In this document: positions 46,601 through 54,676 of the stretch, piece after piece
Layout of the letters: each line of letters opens with the position of its first letter
How positions within the stretch are numbered: the stretch's first letter is position 1
Assembly (NCBI GenBank): GCA_937995825.1
Contig: CALKJO010000008.1
Location: 1-64,000, forward strand
DNA from: an uncultured Anaerolineae bacterium
Lineage (GTDB): Bacteria > Chloroflexota > Anaerolineae > Aggregatilineales > Phototrophicaceae
Length of the DNA stretch: 64,000 bases
Reading direction: 5' to 3'
The notes under the pieces: generated by a model
What the model was told of the DNA's origin: nothing
The model's input: only the letters and a program-made list of their open reading frames with translations
Database searches by the model: none
Position numbers and translations under genes: made by a program

Positions 46601-48668
46601 TGATGCCGACGCTGATATTGGCATTGGTGATCTGCCCGGCAATGCGCTTGCTGTTGATAAAGTCAAACACATCGGGATGCCAGTCGTCGAGGATGAGCAT
46701 CAGCGCCCCGCGCCGCGAGTTCGACGTATAAATGCCATTGCCGCTCAGCAAGTGAACCTCATCAACCTCAAAATCGTAGACATCGCTCTCGCCCACCGGC
46801 GTGATTGACCTGATGGTGTCCGTGACCGTGTTCTGGGTTTCCGCAACGCGATCCGCTGTCTGCGTTTGTCCATCAGCCAGCAGTCGTTCGCCGATTCGCG
46901 CCCACTGCCCGAACGAAATGCGTTCGCTGACGCCGTCATGGATGCGCTGGCGATATTTCGCCCGTGCGCCTAGGCTTGTCCAAACGGAGTACGGATAGGT
47001 GGTGTACATATCGCGTGTGCCGTTCACATCCGATGCTTTCGCTGTCTGCACAAACGCGGCGAACCGTTTCTTGAACGTCCCCCCTGTCACGCTCAGGCGA
47101 TAAATCGTCTGCCAGCCCAGTTCACTGCGATCCGTCGCGCTGATACGCGAAATAATCCCGTTCGCGGCAAGGATCTTTTGTACATCTTCAAGCATTTCGC
47201 GGCTGATACTGTCGATACCATAACCGCCCTTCCTGCCTCGGAAGCACCCATCGGCATCGAAATATCCGGCGATGAACGCTGCTTGCACCGACGCGGGCGA
47301 ACGGAAAATCGCTTCCGGCACGCGAATGGCGTCCGCTTTTGCCTTCAGTAAACCATTCGTGATCATCCATTCGACCACCAGGCGCGAATGGATGGCAACC
47401 GTCTTGCACGCGCCATCGCCATCCTCAATCGTCGGCTGCATATGGAATGTCCGGTTTACGGCATCCACGATCCTGCTGCGGATTTCGGGATAGGCATCGG
47501 CGGTCGCCATCTTGATCGCCTTCGGCGCACGCCAATTCACTTTCCTGCCTGTATGGACATAGCCATCGCCATGCATGTAACCGAGCAGATAAGCTAAATC
47601 CTCGTTGAGAGTCTCCGGCAGGCGGACATTTTCATTCAGCGTGGTACTCATGATCGAGCGCTGGTATTGAAGCGGCTTGAGCGCGGCGTAACTGCCATCG
47701 GTCTGCTGACCGAGCAGCAGCAGCACCTCGTCGCCCGGCTGAAGGTACTTGAGCGGCATGGTCGTGATCTTGCCGTCCATCAGCACCGCGACTTTGTGAT
47801 CTTCAGTGATGCGCACTTTGTAGCCGCGCGCTGTCGTCATTTCGTAAAGCGGCTTGATACCGTTGCGGAAACGCGCTGTAATCCGCCGACTGCCTTTGTG
47901 CGTCTGCGCATAGAATATTTCGCCTGAATCCATGCGATCCGCCAGTTCACGCGCCGGGATTAAGCCCTGATCGGTGGCGATCCGTTCGTCCGAACCGAAA
48001 CAGCCACCCTGCTCGATCAGCCCCGTCACGAAGCTGTAAAGCGCGCCCCATGACACCGCGCCGCTGCTGCGCCCATTGACGCCTTTGACGTAGGCGTGGC
48101 GCGGGCGCAGGCTGGAGATATTGATGCCAACCCCGCCGCCGCGCGACATGATCTCGGTCATCTGGCGCAGCGTTTCGATAATGCCGTAGCGCGAGTCATG
48201 GGGGCTTGGTATGACATAACAATTGTAAAACGTCAACTGCTGATCTGTCCCTGCGGCGGTCAGAATGCGACCCGCCGGCACAAATTTGAAATCGTCCAGC
48301 AGCCAGCGGAAGCGCTCCGTCCACTGCTTGCGCAGTTTGGCATTCTTCTCAACCGCTGCCACACCGGCGGCAACCCGATCCATCATCTGACTGGGGTCGG
48401 TCTCTAAAGGTTTATCGACATGCTCGACATCGCGCTCGACGATCTCACCGTCGAGAAGCTGCACCGTCACTTTGGGCAGCGCCAACGCAGTGACTGTGCC
48501 AATTTCGCGCTGTCCCGTTTTCGAGTCGACCACCACGATCACGCGATCTCCGACGGCAAGCGTCCTGCGCGTCACGTCTTTCTGGGCGTAGCGGTCGAGA
48601 AAGATTTTGTACCCCAGATCATGGAGCTGGTTTTTAGCAGCTGGTTTCACGTTTCTGGCTTGAGCCAT
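43692..48668 (-). CDS. nrdJ: Class II (adenosylcobalamin-dependent) ribonucleotide reductase with two inteins
   Basis: 1658 residues, of which 865 are the reductase after splicing. The family pattern is clear: YKIFLDRYAQKDVTRR, TFYNCYVIPSPHD (first active-site Cys), SRGGGVGINISSLRP, GLIEQGG...SRRGALMLILDDWHPD, NP...CGEQGLPAFGVCNLGAIN (second Cys), GLNNMGLAELLIRL, and the C-terminal zinc-ribbon-like CPACG...CRKCTSCGYSEC that regenerates the active site. It converts ribonucleotides to deoxyribonucleotides with cobalamin instead of oxygen. Intein 1 splits GLIEQGG/S and intein 2 splits NP/C. It follows ftsZ after 223 bp. Without splicing the protein would be inactive. Confidence 0.95.
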   Translation of the reverse strand: MAQARNVKPAAKNQLHDLGYKIFLDRYAQKDVTRRTLAVGDRVIVVVDSKTGQREIGTVTALALPKVTVQLLDGEIVERDVEHVDKPLETDPSQMMDRVAAGVAAVEKNAKLRKQWTERFRWLLDDFKFVPAGRILTAAGTDQQLTFYNCYVIPSPHDSRYGIIETLRQMTEIMSRGGGVGINISSLRPRHAYVKGVNGRSSGAVSWGALYSFVTGLIEQGGCFGSDERIATDQGLIPARELADRMDSGEIFYAQTHKGSRRITARFRNGIKPLYEMTTARGYKVRITEDHKVAVLMDGKITTMPLKYLQPGDEVLLLLGQQTDGSYAALKPLQYQRSIMSTTLNENVRLPETLNEDLAYLLGYMHGDGYVHTGRKVNWRAPKAIKMATADAYPEIRSRIVDAVNRTFHMQPTIEDGDGACKTVAIHSRLVVEWMITNGLLKAKADAIRVPEAIFRSPASVQAAFIAGYFDADGCFRGRKGGYGIDSISREMLEDVQKILAANGIISRISATDRSELGWQTIYRLSVTGGTFKKRFAAFVQTAKASDVNGTRDMYTTYPYSVWTSLGARAKYRQRIHDGVSERISFGQWARIGERLLADGQTQTADRVAETQNTVTDTIRSITPVGESDVYDFEVDEVHLLSGNGIYTSNSRRGALMLILDDWHPDVFDFINSKRIAGQITNANISVGISDKLMDAIKADGDWTLRFPDTGHAAYDAEWDGDIEKWERAGYPVVTHRTVKARAVWNAIIESAWASAEPGVFFKERYNKMSNSWYFAPIISTNPCVTGDTLVYTNKGLIRARELFEAETEFEVTVDGRFGLSKNTTPSSRVFMTGVKPVYRVQTREGYYLRATTDHRVMTARGWVEVQNLTKHDLIHILNQKGGFGQEGSLELGRVLGWVVSDGALKRNEVVLSLFGEEKQQLAALIAEYVHELVTPVTVGARAYSVGVTQIVDRDEAHATSQRLRSIAEAHGLVEKKHRVPETVFRGSEDMQRGFLQSLFTADGSFQDGGEKGGSIRLAANDLELLEGVQQLLLNFGIASRIHRNRREAGYRATPDANRQPKQYGGEAQHELVISKRNLNVFVDEIGFLMPYKQNALVEYTVRGKRGTYSEAFVAHVESVTDDGIEEVFDLTEPLTHSFVANAFVVHNCGEQGLPAFGVCNLGAINLAKFYDEARDDVKWDELDTAVRYATRFLDNVIDATPYFFEENKKQQLSERRVGLNNMGLAELLIRLRLRYGSPESLAFIDKLYAFIARAAYETSADLAVEKGAFPQFDAEKFLQSGFMKTMPEDIRETVRKKGIRNVTLLTQAPNGTTGTMVNTSTGIEPFFSWVYYRKSRLGLHEEKVPLVQEWLDAHPGVTELPDYFVTAMELAPEDHARVQGAIQRWCDSSISKTSNLPNSYTVEQTGKFYELLYELGCKGGTVYRDGSRDEQVLMLKGDERAESEMQKKEAAKSSSDSGAVEQVATPHRVYPRPKKLSGVTVNVQTPYGTAYITMNSDEHGYPFEVFITAPGKAGSDLQADAEGLGRLISLQLRSTAPQNRMQMLKLIIDQLHGIGGARSIGMGPNRVSSLPDAVAGALMEHYFPDEKMEQLALFNVAFPELNLTSEAAPALPSQANGSSQHLKGYQTGADVCPACGTVALIRVEGCRKCTSCGYSEC
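45225..46319 (-). mobile_element. Intein 2 in nrdJ (365 residues, with endonuclease motifs)
   Basis: Residues 784-1148 of the precursor. It starts CVTGDTLVYTNKGLIRA and ends NAFVVHN, next to extein Cys of CGEQG. Splicing block B is TTDHRV; blocks C and E of a LAGLIDADG homing endonuclease read LGWVVSDG and SLFTADG. All splice residues (Cys1, His-Asn end, Cys+1) are canonical, so splicing should occur. Inserted in a catalytic-site motif, as usual for reductase inteins. Confidence 0.92.
46719..48002 (-). mobile_element. Intein 1 in nrdJ (428 residues, LAGLIDADG endonuclease, Ser penultimate)
   Basis: Residues 223-650 of the precursor. It starts CFGSDERIATDQGLIPA and ends LSGNGIYTSN before extein Ser of SRRGALM. 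Block B is ITEDHKV. Endonuclease motifs are LLGYMHGDG and GYFDADGC. The last residue is Asn as required, but the penultimate is Ser where His is usual; such inteins exist and can splice with another general acid, so activity is likely yet less certain than for intein 2. Both inteins look full-length. Confidence 0.93.
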
Positions 48669-48724
48669 CGATCAATATCCTCAGTCACGATCAAGATGGT
48701 TTGTAATACATGCGGCATAGAGAA

Positions 48725-48758
48725 CATCAGCGCACGGACTGCGGTCTGTGCGCTGATG
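48725..48758. repeat. Long stem-loop in the ftsZ-nrdJ gap
   Basis: CATCAGCGCAC pairs perfectly with GTGCGCTGATG, and the inner bases extend it to about 16 pairs with two wobbles and a 2-base loop. It lies between the ftsZ stop (48892) and nrdJ start (48668), in the leader of nrdJ. It may end ftsZ transcripts (TTCTCT follows on the minus strand) or shape the nrdJ leader. No cobalamin riboswitch box was recognised. Confidence 0.6.
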
Positions 48759-48827
48759 ACGACTGACTTATAGGTTAACACATTTGTTAAAGCAGCATCC
48801 AATGGAATTGGGATAAATTTTGGTCAG

Positions 48828-48853
48828 AAATCTGTTATATCTGTAACAGATTT
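48828..48853. repeat. 10-bp inverted repeat in the ftsZ-nrdJ gap
   Basis: AAATCTGTTA and TAACAGATTT are perfect arms around TATCTG, in an AT-rich part of the gap just after ftsZ. With such arms it could be a repressor or dimer-binding site for nrdJ rather than a terminator, as it has low GC and no U-run on the minus strand. I compared it with the NrdR box pattern and saw no match. Confidence 0.45.
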
Positions 48854-48891
48854 CCCACTATAAACCACATATCCAACAGATGTTTTGCGCC

Positions 48892-50115
48892 CTATTTGTT
48901 CCCTGAATTGTTCAGCCGGCGGCGGATGAAGGTTGGAATTTCGATATTGTCTTCTTCATAAACGCGGTGGCTGAAATTCTCCTGACTCGGGCGCGGCTGC
49001 TCACGCGGCGGCGTGGTGGGCGGCTCAGGAGCTGGTTCGCGCGGCGGCACGGCGGGCGGATTATAATTTGCGCGCGGCGCGGGCTGACTGCGATAGCTCA
49101 TCTGAGTCTGGTCGCGCTGTGGGCGGAACACCGGCTGCTGCTGATCGAGCTTGCGCGAAACGCGGCTGGTCTCAAAGCCGGTCGCGATCACAGTGATGCG
49201 GACTTCATCGCCTATGCTCTCATCGATCTGCGCGCCGAAGATCAAGTTGACTTCGGGATGCGCGCTTTCTTTGATGATGGCAGCGGCTTCATTGACCTCA
49301 TACAGGCTGAGATCCGTGCCGCCGGTGATGTTGAAGAGGATGCCGCGCGCGCCATCAATAGTGACATCCAGCAGCGCGCTGCTGATCGCGGCTTCCGCCG
49401 CGCGGCGCGCGCGATCATCGCCGGTTGCGCGCCCGACCGCCATCAGCGCCGCTCCGCCCTCGCTCATGATGGTGCGCACATCGGCGAAGTCGAGGTTGAT
49501 CAGCGCGGGAACGGTGATCAATTCGGAGATGCCTTGAATCCCTTGGCGCAGCACGTCGTCCGCCAGCGAAAACGCGGTTTGCAGGCTGGCGCGCTTGTCC
49601 GCGATCTGGAGCAGACGGTCATTGGGGATCACGATCAGGGTATCGACCTGGCTTTTCAGGCTTTCGATGCCGCTTTCCGCCTGCCCCTGGCGGCGCGCAC
49701 CCTCAAACGTGAACGGGCGGGTGACCACACCGATGGTGAGCGCGCCCAGCTCTTTGGCGATCTGCGCAACCACCGGCGATGCGCCCGTGCCGGTTCCGCC
49801 GCCCATGCCGGAAGCGATGAAGACCATATCCGCGCCGCGCAGGACTTCGTAGAGTTCATCGGCGCTCTCCTCAGCGGCTTTACGCCCGATTTCGGGGTTG
49901 CCGCCCGCGCCCAGCCCACGCGTCAATTTCTCGCCGATGCGAACGCGCGTCTTCGCCTTTGACAGCATCAGCGCCTGGTTATCGGTATTGACAACGATGA
50001 ACTCGACGCCCCCCAAGCCTTCCGCAATCATGCGATTCACGGCATTGCTGCCGCCGCCGCCAACGCCAACCACCTTGATCTGTGCGAAATTTTCGCCCGG
50101 TGTAAGCATATCCAT
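48892..50115 (-). CDS. ftsZ: Cell division protein FtsZ
   Basis: 407 residues. Tubulin-like GTPase with [15 protein letters not shown], the T4 loop GGGTGTG (105-111) and the T7 loop [12 protein letters not shown] proline-rich linker ([19 protein letters not shown]) leads to the C-terminal [10 protein letters not shown] peptide that binds FtsA and other partners. It forms the Z-ring. Third after ftsQ and ftsA in the usual dcw order. A stem GC pair at 50187-50202 lies in the gap before it. Confidence 0.97.
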   Translation of the reverse strand: MDMLTPGENFAQIKVVGVGGGGSNAVNRMIAEGLGGVEFIVVNTDNQALMLSKAKTRVRIGEKLTRGLGAGGNPEIGRKAAEESADELYEVLRGADMVFIASGMGGGTGTGASPVVAQIAKELGALTIGVVTRPFTFEGARRQGQAESGIESLKSQVDTLIVIPNDRLLQIADKRASLQTAFSLADDVLRQGIQGISELITVPALINLDFADVRTIMSEGGAALMAVGRATGDDRARRAAEAAISSALLDVTIDGARGILFNITGGTDLSLYEVNEAAAIIKESAHPEVNLIFGAQIDESIGDEVRITVIATGFETSRVSRKLDQQQPVFRPQRDQTQMSYRSQPAPRANYNPPAVPPREPAPEPPTTPPREQPRPSQENFSHRVYEEDNIEIPTFIRRRLNNSGNK

Positions 50116-50186
50116 TCGTCAGCGCCCCCTTATTCTTCACTTAGGCAGACATAATAGCACGTATCCTGCACGTAATTGTAGAGATT

Positions 50187-50202
50187 TTGCGCAGAAGCGC
50201 AA
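50187..50202. repeat. Small stem-loop between ftsA and ftsZ
   Basis: TTGCGC-AGAA-GCGCAA, a 6-bp stem with a 4-base loop in the 114-bp gap between ftsA and ftsZ. It may modulate ftsZ expression relative to ftsA; no strong U-run follows. The rest of the gap shows no gene. Confidence 0.4.
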
Positions 50203-50229
50203 CAAGACTCATATCTCATGTCGTTCAAA

Positions 50230-51468
50230 TCATCGATCCTCATCGGGCAGGAGACGCTGAAAGAAGCCTTTGATCAGGTTGCCGACCGTGAGCTGCGCGC
50301 CGTTGTCGGCGCTGAACGTTATCGAGGCAGCGGTGTCCATCTGCAAGCCGAGCCGCAGCAGTCCGACGCTGGTCGAGAAAGACGGGCTGCGCAGCGCGTC
50401 CGCCATGCCGGTCAGTTTTTCTGGCTTGGCGATACGGACGGGACAGTTGAGAATCTTCTGCGCGATCTCGCGGATACCTGGAAGCTGGGCGCAGCCGCCT
50501 GTGATGACGGCTCCCGCGCGCAGCAAGCCGTCGTAGCCGCTGCGCTTGACCTCGGTCTGCACCATCTCGAACAGTTCGGTGACGCGCGCTTCCATGACCA
50601 TCGCCAGCTCGCTACGATGCACTTCAGTCGGCATTCCCTCCCCGAACGGCTGGACGAGGAACGTCTCCAGCGGGCTGACCATCGACTCGAGCGCGCAGCC
50701 ATGCTGCACTTTGACCGCCTCCGCCACATCGAACGGGACATGCATCCAGTGGGTGATGTCATTGGTCATTAGATCGCCACCGACGGCGATCACGGCGGAA
50801 TGCCAGACCGTGCCTTCGATGAAGATCGCCAGGTCGGTTGTGCCGCCGCCGATGTCAATGACGACAACGCCCATCTCCCGTTCCTGCTCGGTCAGCACGG
50901 CATCACCGCTGGCGAGCGGATTGAGGATGAAGCGATCGGGTATGACCCCAGCAGCTTCAACTGCCTGCTCAAGATTGGCGACGCTGGTCGAGGCGACGGT
51001 GATGATATGAACTTCGACTTCCAGACGGAAGCCGTGCATCCCGATAGGACTGCGGACATGCTCATGCCCATCGACCGAATAGGCACGTGGAATGACATGC
51101 AGCACTTCGCGGTTGTGCGGGATGGCAATCGAGCGGGCGTTTTCAATCGCCTTGTCCACGTCGTCACTGCGGACGCCGCGCGCGTTCGGAATGCCGATCA
51201 CGCCCCGGCTGTTGATCGAGGCGGCGTGATTGCCGGCAACACTGACGAATGCCCGGCTGATGTCGTAGCCGCTGGCGCGCTCCGCCTTATGCACCGACGC
51301 GGAGATCGCGGCGGTCAGCGCTGCCACGTCATTGACGACGCCCTTCTTCATCCCCCGGCAGGGTTCGATCCCTGCGCCGACGATGAAAATATCCTCCGGG
51401 CGCACGTCTGCGACAATCGTGCAAACTTTGGTTGTGCCGATATCGATGCCCACCACCAGATTATTCAT
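50230..51468 (-). CDS. ftsA: Cell division protein FtsA
   Basis: 412 residues. Actin-like ATPase: VGIDIGTTKVCTIVADV, the 1C-subdomain region (EVHIITVASTSVANLEQ), VVIDIGGGTTDLAIF, ITGGCAQLPGIREI. It tethers FtsZ to the membrane. The C-terminus ends in a short amphipathic part (NLIKGFFQRLLPDEDR), fitting membrane binding. It follows ftsQ by 9 bp and overlaps nothing else. Confidence 0.95.
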   Translation of the reverse strand: MNNLVVGIDIGTTKVCTIVADVRPEDIFIVGAGIEPCRGMKKGVVNDVAALTAAISASVHKAERASGYDISRAFVSVAGNHAASINSRGVIGIPNARGVRSDDVDKAIENARSIAIPHNREVLHVIPRAYSVDGHEHVRSPIGMHGFRLEVEVHIITVASTSVANLEQAVEAAGVIPDRFILNPLASGDAVLTEQEREMGVVVIDIGGGTTDLAIFIEGTVWHSAVIAVGGDLMTNDITHWMHVPFDVAEAVKVQHGCALESMVSPLETFLVQPFGEGMPTEVHRSELAMVMEARVTELFEMVQTEVKRSGYDGLLRAGAVITGGCAQLPGIREIAQKILNCPVRIAKPEKLTGMADALRSPSFSTSVGLLRLGLQMDTAASITFSADNGAQLTVGNLIKGFFQRLLPDEDR

Positions 51469-51477
51469 AACGCTCGA

Positions 51478-52374
51478 TCAATTCCCCCGACAGCAGTATA
51501 CGGGCTGATCCGGATCGGTGACGTTCAGCTCACGAAAGACGACGCCGCGCTGCGTCAGATCAGCGACAACGGCATCGTAAACGATAACTTTTTGCGGCAT
51601 GTCCGTGCCAGCGCCAAACCAGACCTCCCAGCCTCGCGGGTCATTATAGCCCAAGCCTTTATCGGGATGATAGCGGAGGACAGACAGGTTAGGGATGAGC
51701 TGGCTCAACTGAAGCGCACCCGTCACGATGTCCAGATCGAGAAGGGGCGGCGCTTCGCCTTCGATCAGCGGCTCCGCCGCAATCCGCAGCAGATCAGGGC
51801 GCTCCTGGCGCTGCTCCATGACGCGCCCCTGCACATCGCTCCAGACACTTTCGCCGCCCTGCTCCCAGATGAGGGCGGGTTCGCGCTCCTGAATAAGGAT
51901 TTGCACGCCGTCCGGCGGCATTTTGACCGTCACGCGCGCGCTGGCGATGACCGGCGATGTTAACAGCGCCTGCTCGACCTGGGCGGGATCGACCCAGAAC
52001 AGATGCAGCCGCTCCAAGCCCGCAAGCTGCGCCACATCATGCGCTGACAGTGTTTTCAACCCGGTCACACGGACGCGCTGAATGTAGAAGTCATCCGCTG
52101 TGAACATCCAGACGAGCAGACCGATCAAGGCGGCGGCCATCAGCGCGCTGATGGCGCGCCAGCTGATGAAGACACGCCCACCGAGGTGCGCGTGATCGGG
52201 CGTTTCGACCAGCGGCGCAGCCGCGTCTGCGCGCCAGATGGCAGGCGTGCGGTTCGTGCGCATGGATCGATCAGCCCGCCGGCTGACCGAGCGCAGCGCA
52301 GGTCGTTCAGCGGAACGGCGGGCGCGGCGGGATGATTGCGTGCGAGAAGTCATGGATCGATCACGGATTGACAT
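51478..52374 (-). CDS. ftsQ: Cell division protein FtsQ/DivIB-like
   Basis: 298 residues. A basic cytosolic N-terminus (rich in Arg and Ser) is followed by one membrane helix (ISALMAAALIGLLVWMFTA) and a POTRA domain (FYIQRVRVTGLKTLSAHDV), then an FtsQ-type body. FtsQ links septal wall synthesis to division. The position between murB and ftsA supports the call. ATG at 52374 was preferred to the GTG just before it. The N-terminal tail of about 65 residues is long. Confidence 0.88.
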   Translation of the reverse strand: MSIRDRSMTSRTQSSRRARRSAERPALRSVSRRADRSMRTNRTPAIWRADAAAPLVETPDHAHLGGRVFISWRAISALMAAALIGLLVWMFTADDFYIQRVRVTGLKTLSAHDVAQLAGLERLHLFWVDPAQVEQALLTSPVIASARVTVKMPPDGVQILIQEREPALIWEQGGESVWSDVQGRVMEQRQERPDLLRIAAEPLIEGEAPPLLDLDIVTGALQLSQLIPNLSVLRYHPDKGLGYNDPRGWEVWFGAGTDMPQKVIVYDAVVADLTQRGVVFRELNVTDPDQPVYCCRGN

Positions 52375-52458
52375 CACTTTTTACTCATCATAGCATACAT
52401 CGCATGTCGTTTCCCAAAACATCACAAACCGTCTATGCGGGCGATCATGGGGAGTGTG

Positions 52459-53343
52459 TCAGCGGATAAGCTCGATCTCGGTCTCCAGATGGACGCCTGT
52501 CTCGCGCTCGACAACGGCGCGGACATGCTCGACCAACGCCAGATAGTCCGCCGCCGACGCTGCCCCGGTGTTGATGAAGAAATTAGCATGGATCGGCGAG
52601 ACCTGCGCGCCGCCGATGGCGAAGCCCTTCAAGCCGCATGACTCGATCAGGCGTCCGGCATAATCGCCAGGCGGATTCTTGAAAATGCTGCCCAGACTCG
52701 CGCCAGGCGGCTGAGTCCGCTTACGGTGGGCGACGAAGTCCTCCATCAGCGCCCGAATCGCGCTCGGATCGCCATCGTTCAGCTGCAGGCGCGCCGCCGT
52801 GACCAGAAAGCGGCGGTCAGCGCGGCGCTTGAGCGCGGAGTCGCGGTAGGCATAGGCGAGATCGGCATGAGTCAGCGTCCCGACGCCGTCCGGCGTGACG
52901 ATCTCGGCGTCGATCAGGTTTGACGCCAGATCGCCGCCGTGCGCGCCCGCATTGTTGACGACCGCGCCGCCGATTGTCCCCGGCACGCTGACCGCCCACT
53001 CAAAGCCGGACAAGCCCAGCGCGGCGCATTTGCGCGCCAGCACCGCCAGCGAGACGCCGCCCGTCACTGTGACGAGTCGATTCTGAAAACCGATCTGGCT
53101 GACATGGTTGATGATCACCAGCCCGCGCACACCCGCATCGCTCACCAGCACGTTCGCCCCGCCGCCGAGGACGCGAACCGGCATCCCATCTGCCCAGGCA
53201 GCCTGAATGACAGCGATCAACTCCGCGTTTGAGCTGCGGGCAAGATACAGATAGTCCGCGTTTCCGCCGAGGCGGGCGGCGGTGTATTTTGCCAGCGGCT
53301 CATCGCGGCGAAAAAGCGGAAGAAACGGCGCAAGCTGGCTCAT
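52459..53343 (-). CDS. murB: UDP-N-acetylenolpyruvoylglucosamine reductase MurB
   Basis: 294 residues. FAD-binding pattern: RVLGGGANVLVSDAGVRGL, WAVSVPGTIGGAVVNNAGAH, catalytic-site YRDSALKR, the proton donor Ser in GASLGSIFKNP and the final Glu in THLETEIELI-like segment (VHLETEIELIR). It makes UDP-MurNAc from the enolpyruvyl form. Coupled to murC by a 4-base overlap. Length matches type II MurB. Confidence 0.95.
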   Translation of the reverse strand: MSQLAPFLPLFRRDEPLAKYTAARLGGNADYLYLARSSNAELIAVIQAAWADGMPVRVLGGGANVLVSDAGVRGLVIINHVSQIGFQNRLVTVTGGVSLAVLARKCAALGLSGFEWAVSVPGTIGGAVVNNAGAHGGDLASNLIDAEIVTPDGVGTLTHADLAYAYRDSALKRRADRRFLVTAARLQLNDGDPSAIRALMEDFVAHRKRTQPPGASLGSIFKNPPGDYAGRLIESCGLKGFAIGGAQVSPIHANFFINTGAASAADYLALVEHVRAVVERETGVHLETEIELIR

Positions 53344-54626
53344 GCATCACCGCGCAGTTCCAGAAAGCGAATGCCGATCTGAGGCGCATCGCCCGCGCTC
53401 ATGATCAGAAGCACCGCCGGAGCGCGCACTCTGGCGTTCAGCAGCGCGGCGGCGTCCTCCAGCGACGGCGCATGATGCGCGTCGGGGTGGCGCAGCGCAG
53501 CGACGAAGCGCGCCGCCGTCGTCACACCATCCGGTTGTTCGCGGGCGGCGTAAATGTCGGTGACGACGACATGATCGGCGTCCGCGAATGCGCCTAGATA
53601 GTCCGCCCACAACGCCCGCGTCCGGCTGAAGGTGTGCGGCTGCCAGACCGCCCACAATGCCCGATGAGGATAGCGTGCGCGCGCTGCTTCAAGCGTGGCG
53701 CGGATCGCGGTCGGATGATGGGCGTAATCGTCGATAACCGCGAGTCCATCGCGATCAAAGCGGACATCAAAGCGCCGTCCCGCGCCCGTGAACCCAGCCA
53801 GCGCCGCCGCGGCATCCTCGAACGGGACGCCCTGCGTCCCCGCCGCGAGGATCGCTGCGTGCGCATTGTAAAGGTTGTGGCGTCCCGGGATCGGCAGCGG
53901 GATCAGGGTGGCGGGAAAGCCGTAAGGGATGACGCGGCAGGGCGCCTCCGCCATCAGCGCCGCCGCACCTGGATCGTCAGCGCAGCCGATCAGCGTCCCC
54001 TTCGGCGGGATCAGCGCGATGAAGCGGCGAAAAGCGTCCAAGACTGCCTCCGGCGTCGGGAAAAAATCGGGGTGATCCCATTCAATATTGGTGATCACGG
54101 CTGTATCCGGGCGCAGTCCGAGGAACATATAATCATACTCATCCGCTTCGATGACAAACGCCCGACCCCGCCCGACCCCGGCGTTCGTCCCTGTCAGCGG
54201 CAGCGTGCCGCCGACGATGTACGACGGATCGCGCCCGGTCTCCCTCAGGATGTGGGTGATCATGGCGGTGGTGGTCGTCTTGCCATGCGTCCCGGCGACG
54301 CAGATCGCCGTCTGACCCGCCATGATCGACGCGATCACATCGGCGCGTTTATAAACCGGAATGCCCGCCGCTTTTGCCGCCGCAATCTCAACATGATCCG
54401 GCGGAGCAGCCGATGTGACGATCACGGCGTCTGCGCCTGCGACGTTGGCGGCATCATGCCCATAGACTACGCGCGCTCCATCGCGGCGCAGCGCCTCCAC
54501 CAGCGGACTCGCCGTCCGATCTGAGCCGGAGACCACGACTCCGCGTTCAAGCAGGATGCGGGCGATGGCGGATAAGCCCGCGCCGCCGATGCCGATGAAA
54601 TGAACGCGCTGATGCGGTTGAAACAT
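53340..54626 (-). CDS. murC: UDP-N-acetylmuramate--L-alanine ligase MurC
   Basis: 428 residues. Mur ligase domains in order: VHFIGIGGAGLSAIARIL, the ATP loop AGTHGKTTTTAMI, EADEYDYMFLGLRP, NIEWDHPDFF, and DDYAHHPTAIRATL, all standard. It adds L-alanine to UDP-MurNAc. The start at 54626 gives the family N-terminus; the longer frame is antisense to the next gene. First gene of the dcw-type run murC-murB-ftsQ-ftsA-ftsZ on the minus strand; no ddl was found. Confidence 0.96.
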   Translation of the reverse strand: MFQPHQRVHFIGIGGAGLSAIARILLERGVVVSGSDRTASPLVEALRRDGARVVYGHDAANVAGADAVIVTSAAPPDHVEIAAAKAAGIPVYKRADVIASIMAGQTAICVAGTHGKTTTTAMITHILRETGRDPSYIVGGTLPLTGTNAGVGRGRAFVIEADEYDYMFLGLRPDTAVITNIEWDHPDFFPTPEAVLDAFRRFIALIPPKGTLIGCADDPGAAALMAEAPCRVIPYGFPATLIPLPIPGRHNLYNAHAAILAAGTQGVPFEDAAAALAGFTGAGRRFDVRFDRDGLAVIDDYAHHPTAIRATLEAARARYPHRALWAVWQPHTFSRTRALWADYLGAFADADHVVVTDIYAAREQPDGVTTAARFVAALRHPDAHHAPSLEDAAALLNARVRAPAVLLIMSAGDAPQIGIRFLELRGDA

Positions 54627-54676
54627 AGCGATCTCGTCGTTTATGATTGCTGCTCGATGAGTCCGAAGGACATAGC

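Noticed and set aside
48669-48891. NrdR box or cobalamin riboswitch upstream of nrdJ
   Set aside because: No match to the NrdR palindrome and no cobalamin box or multi-stem layout could be recognised.
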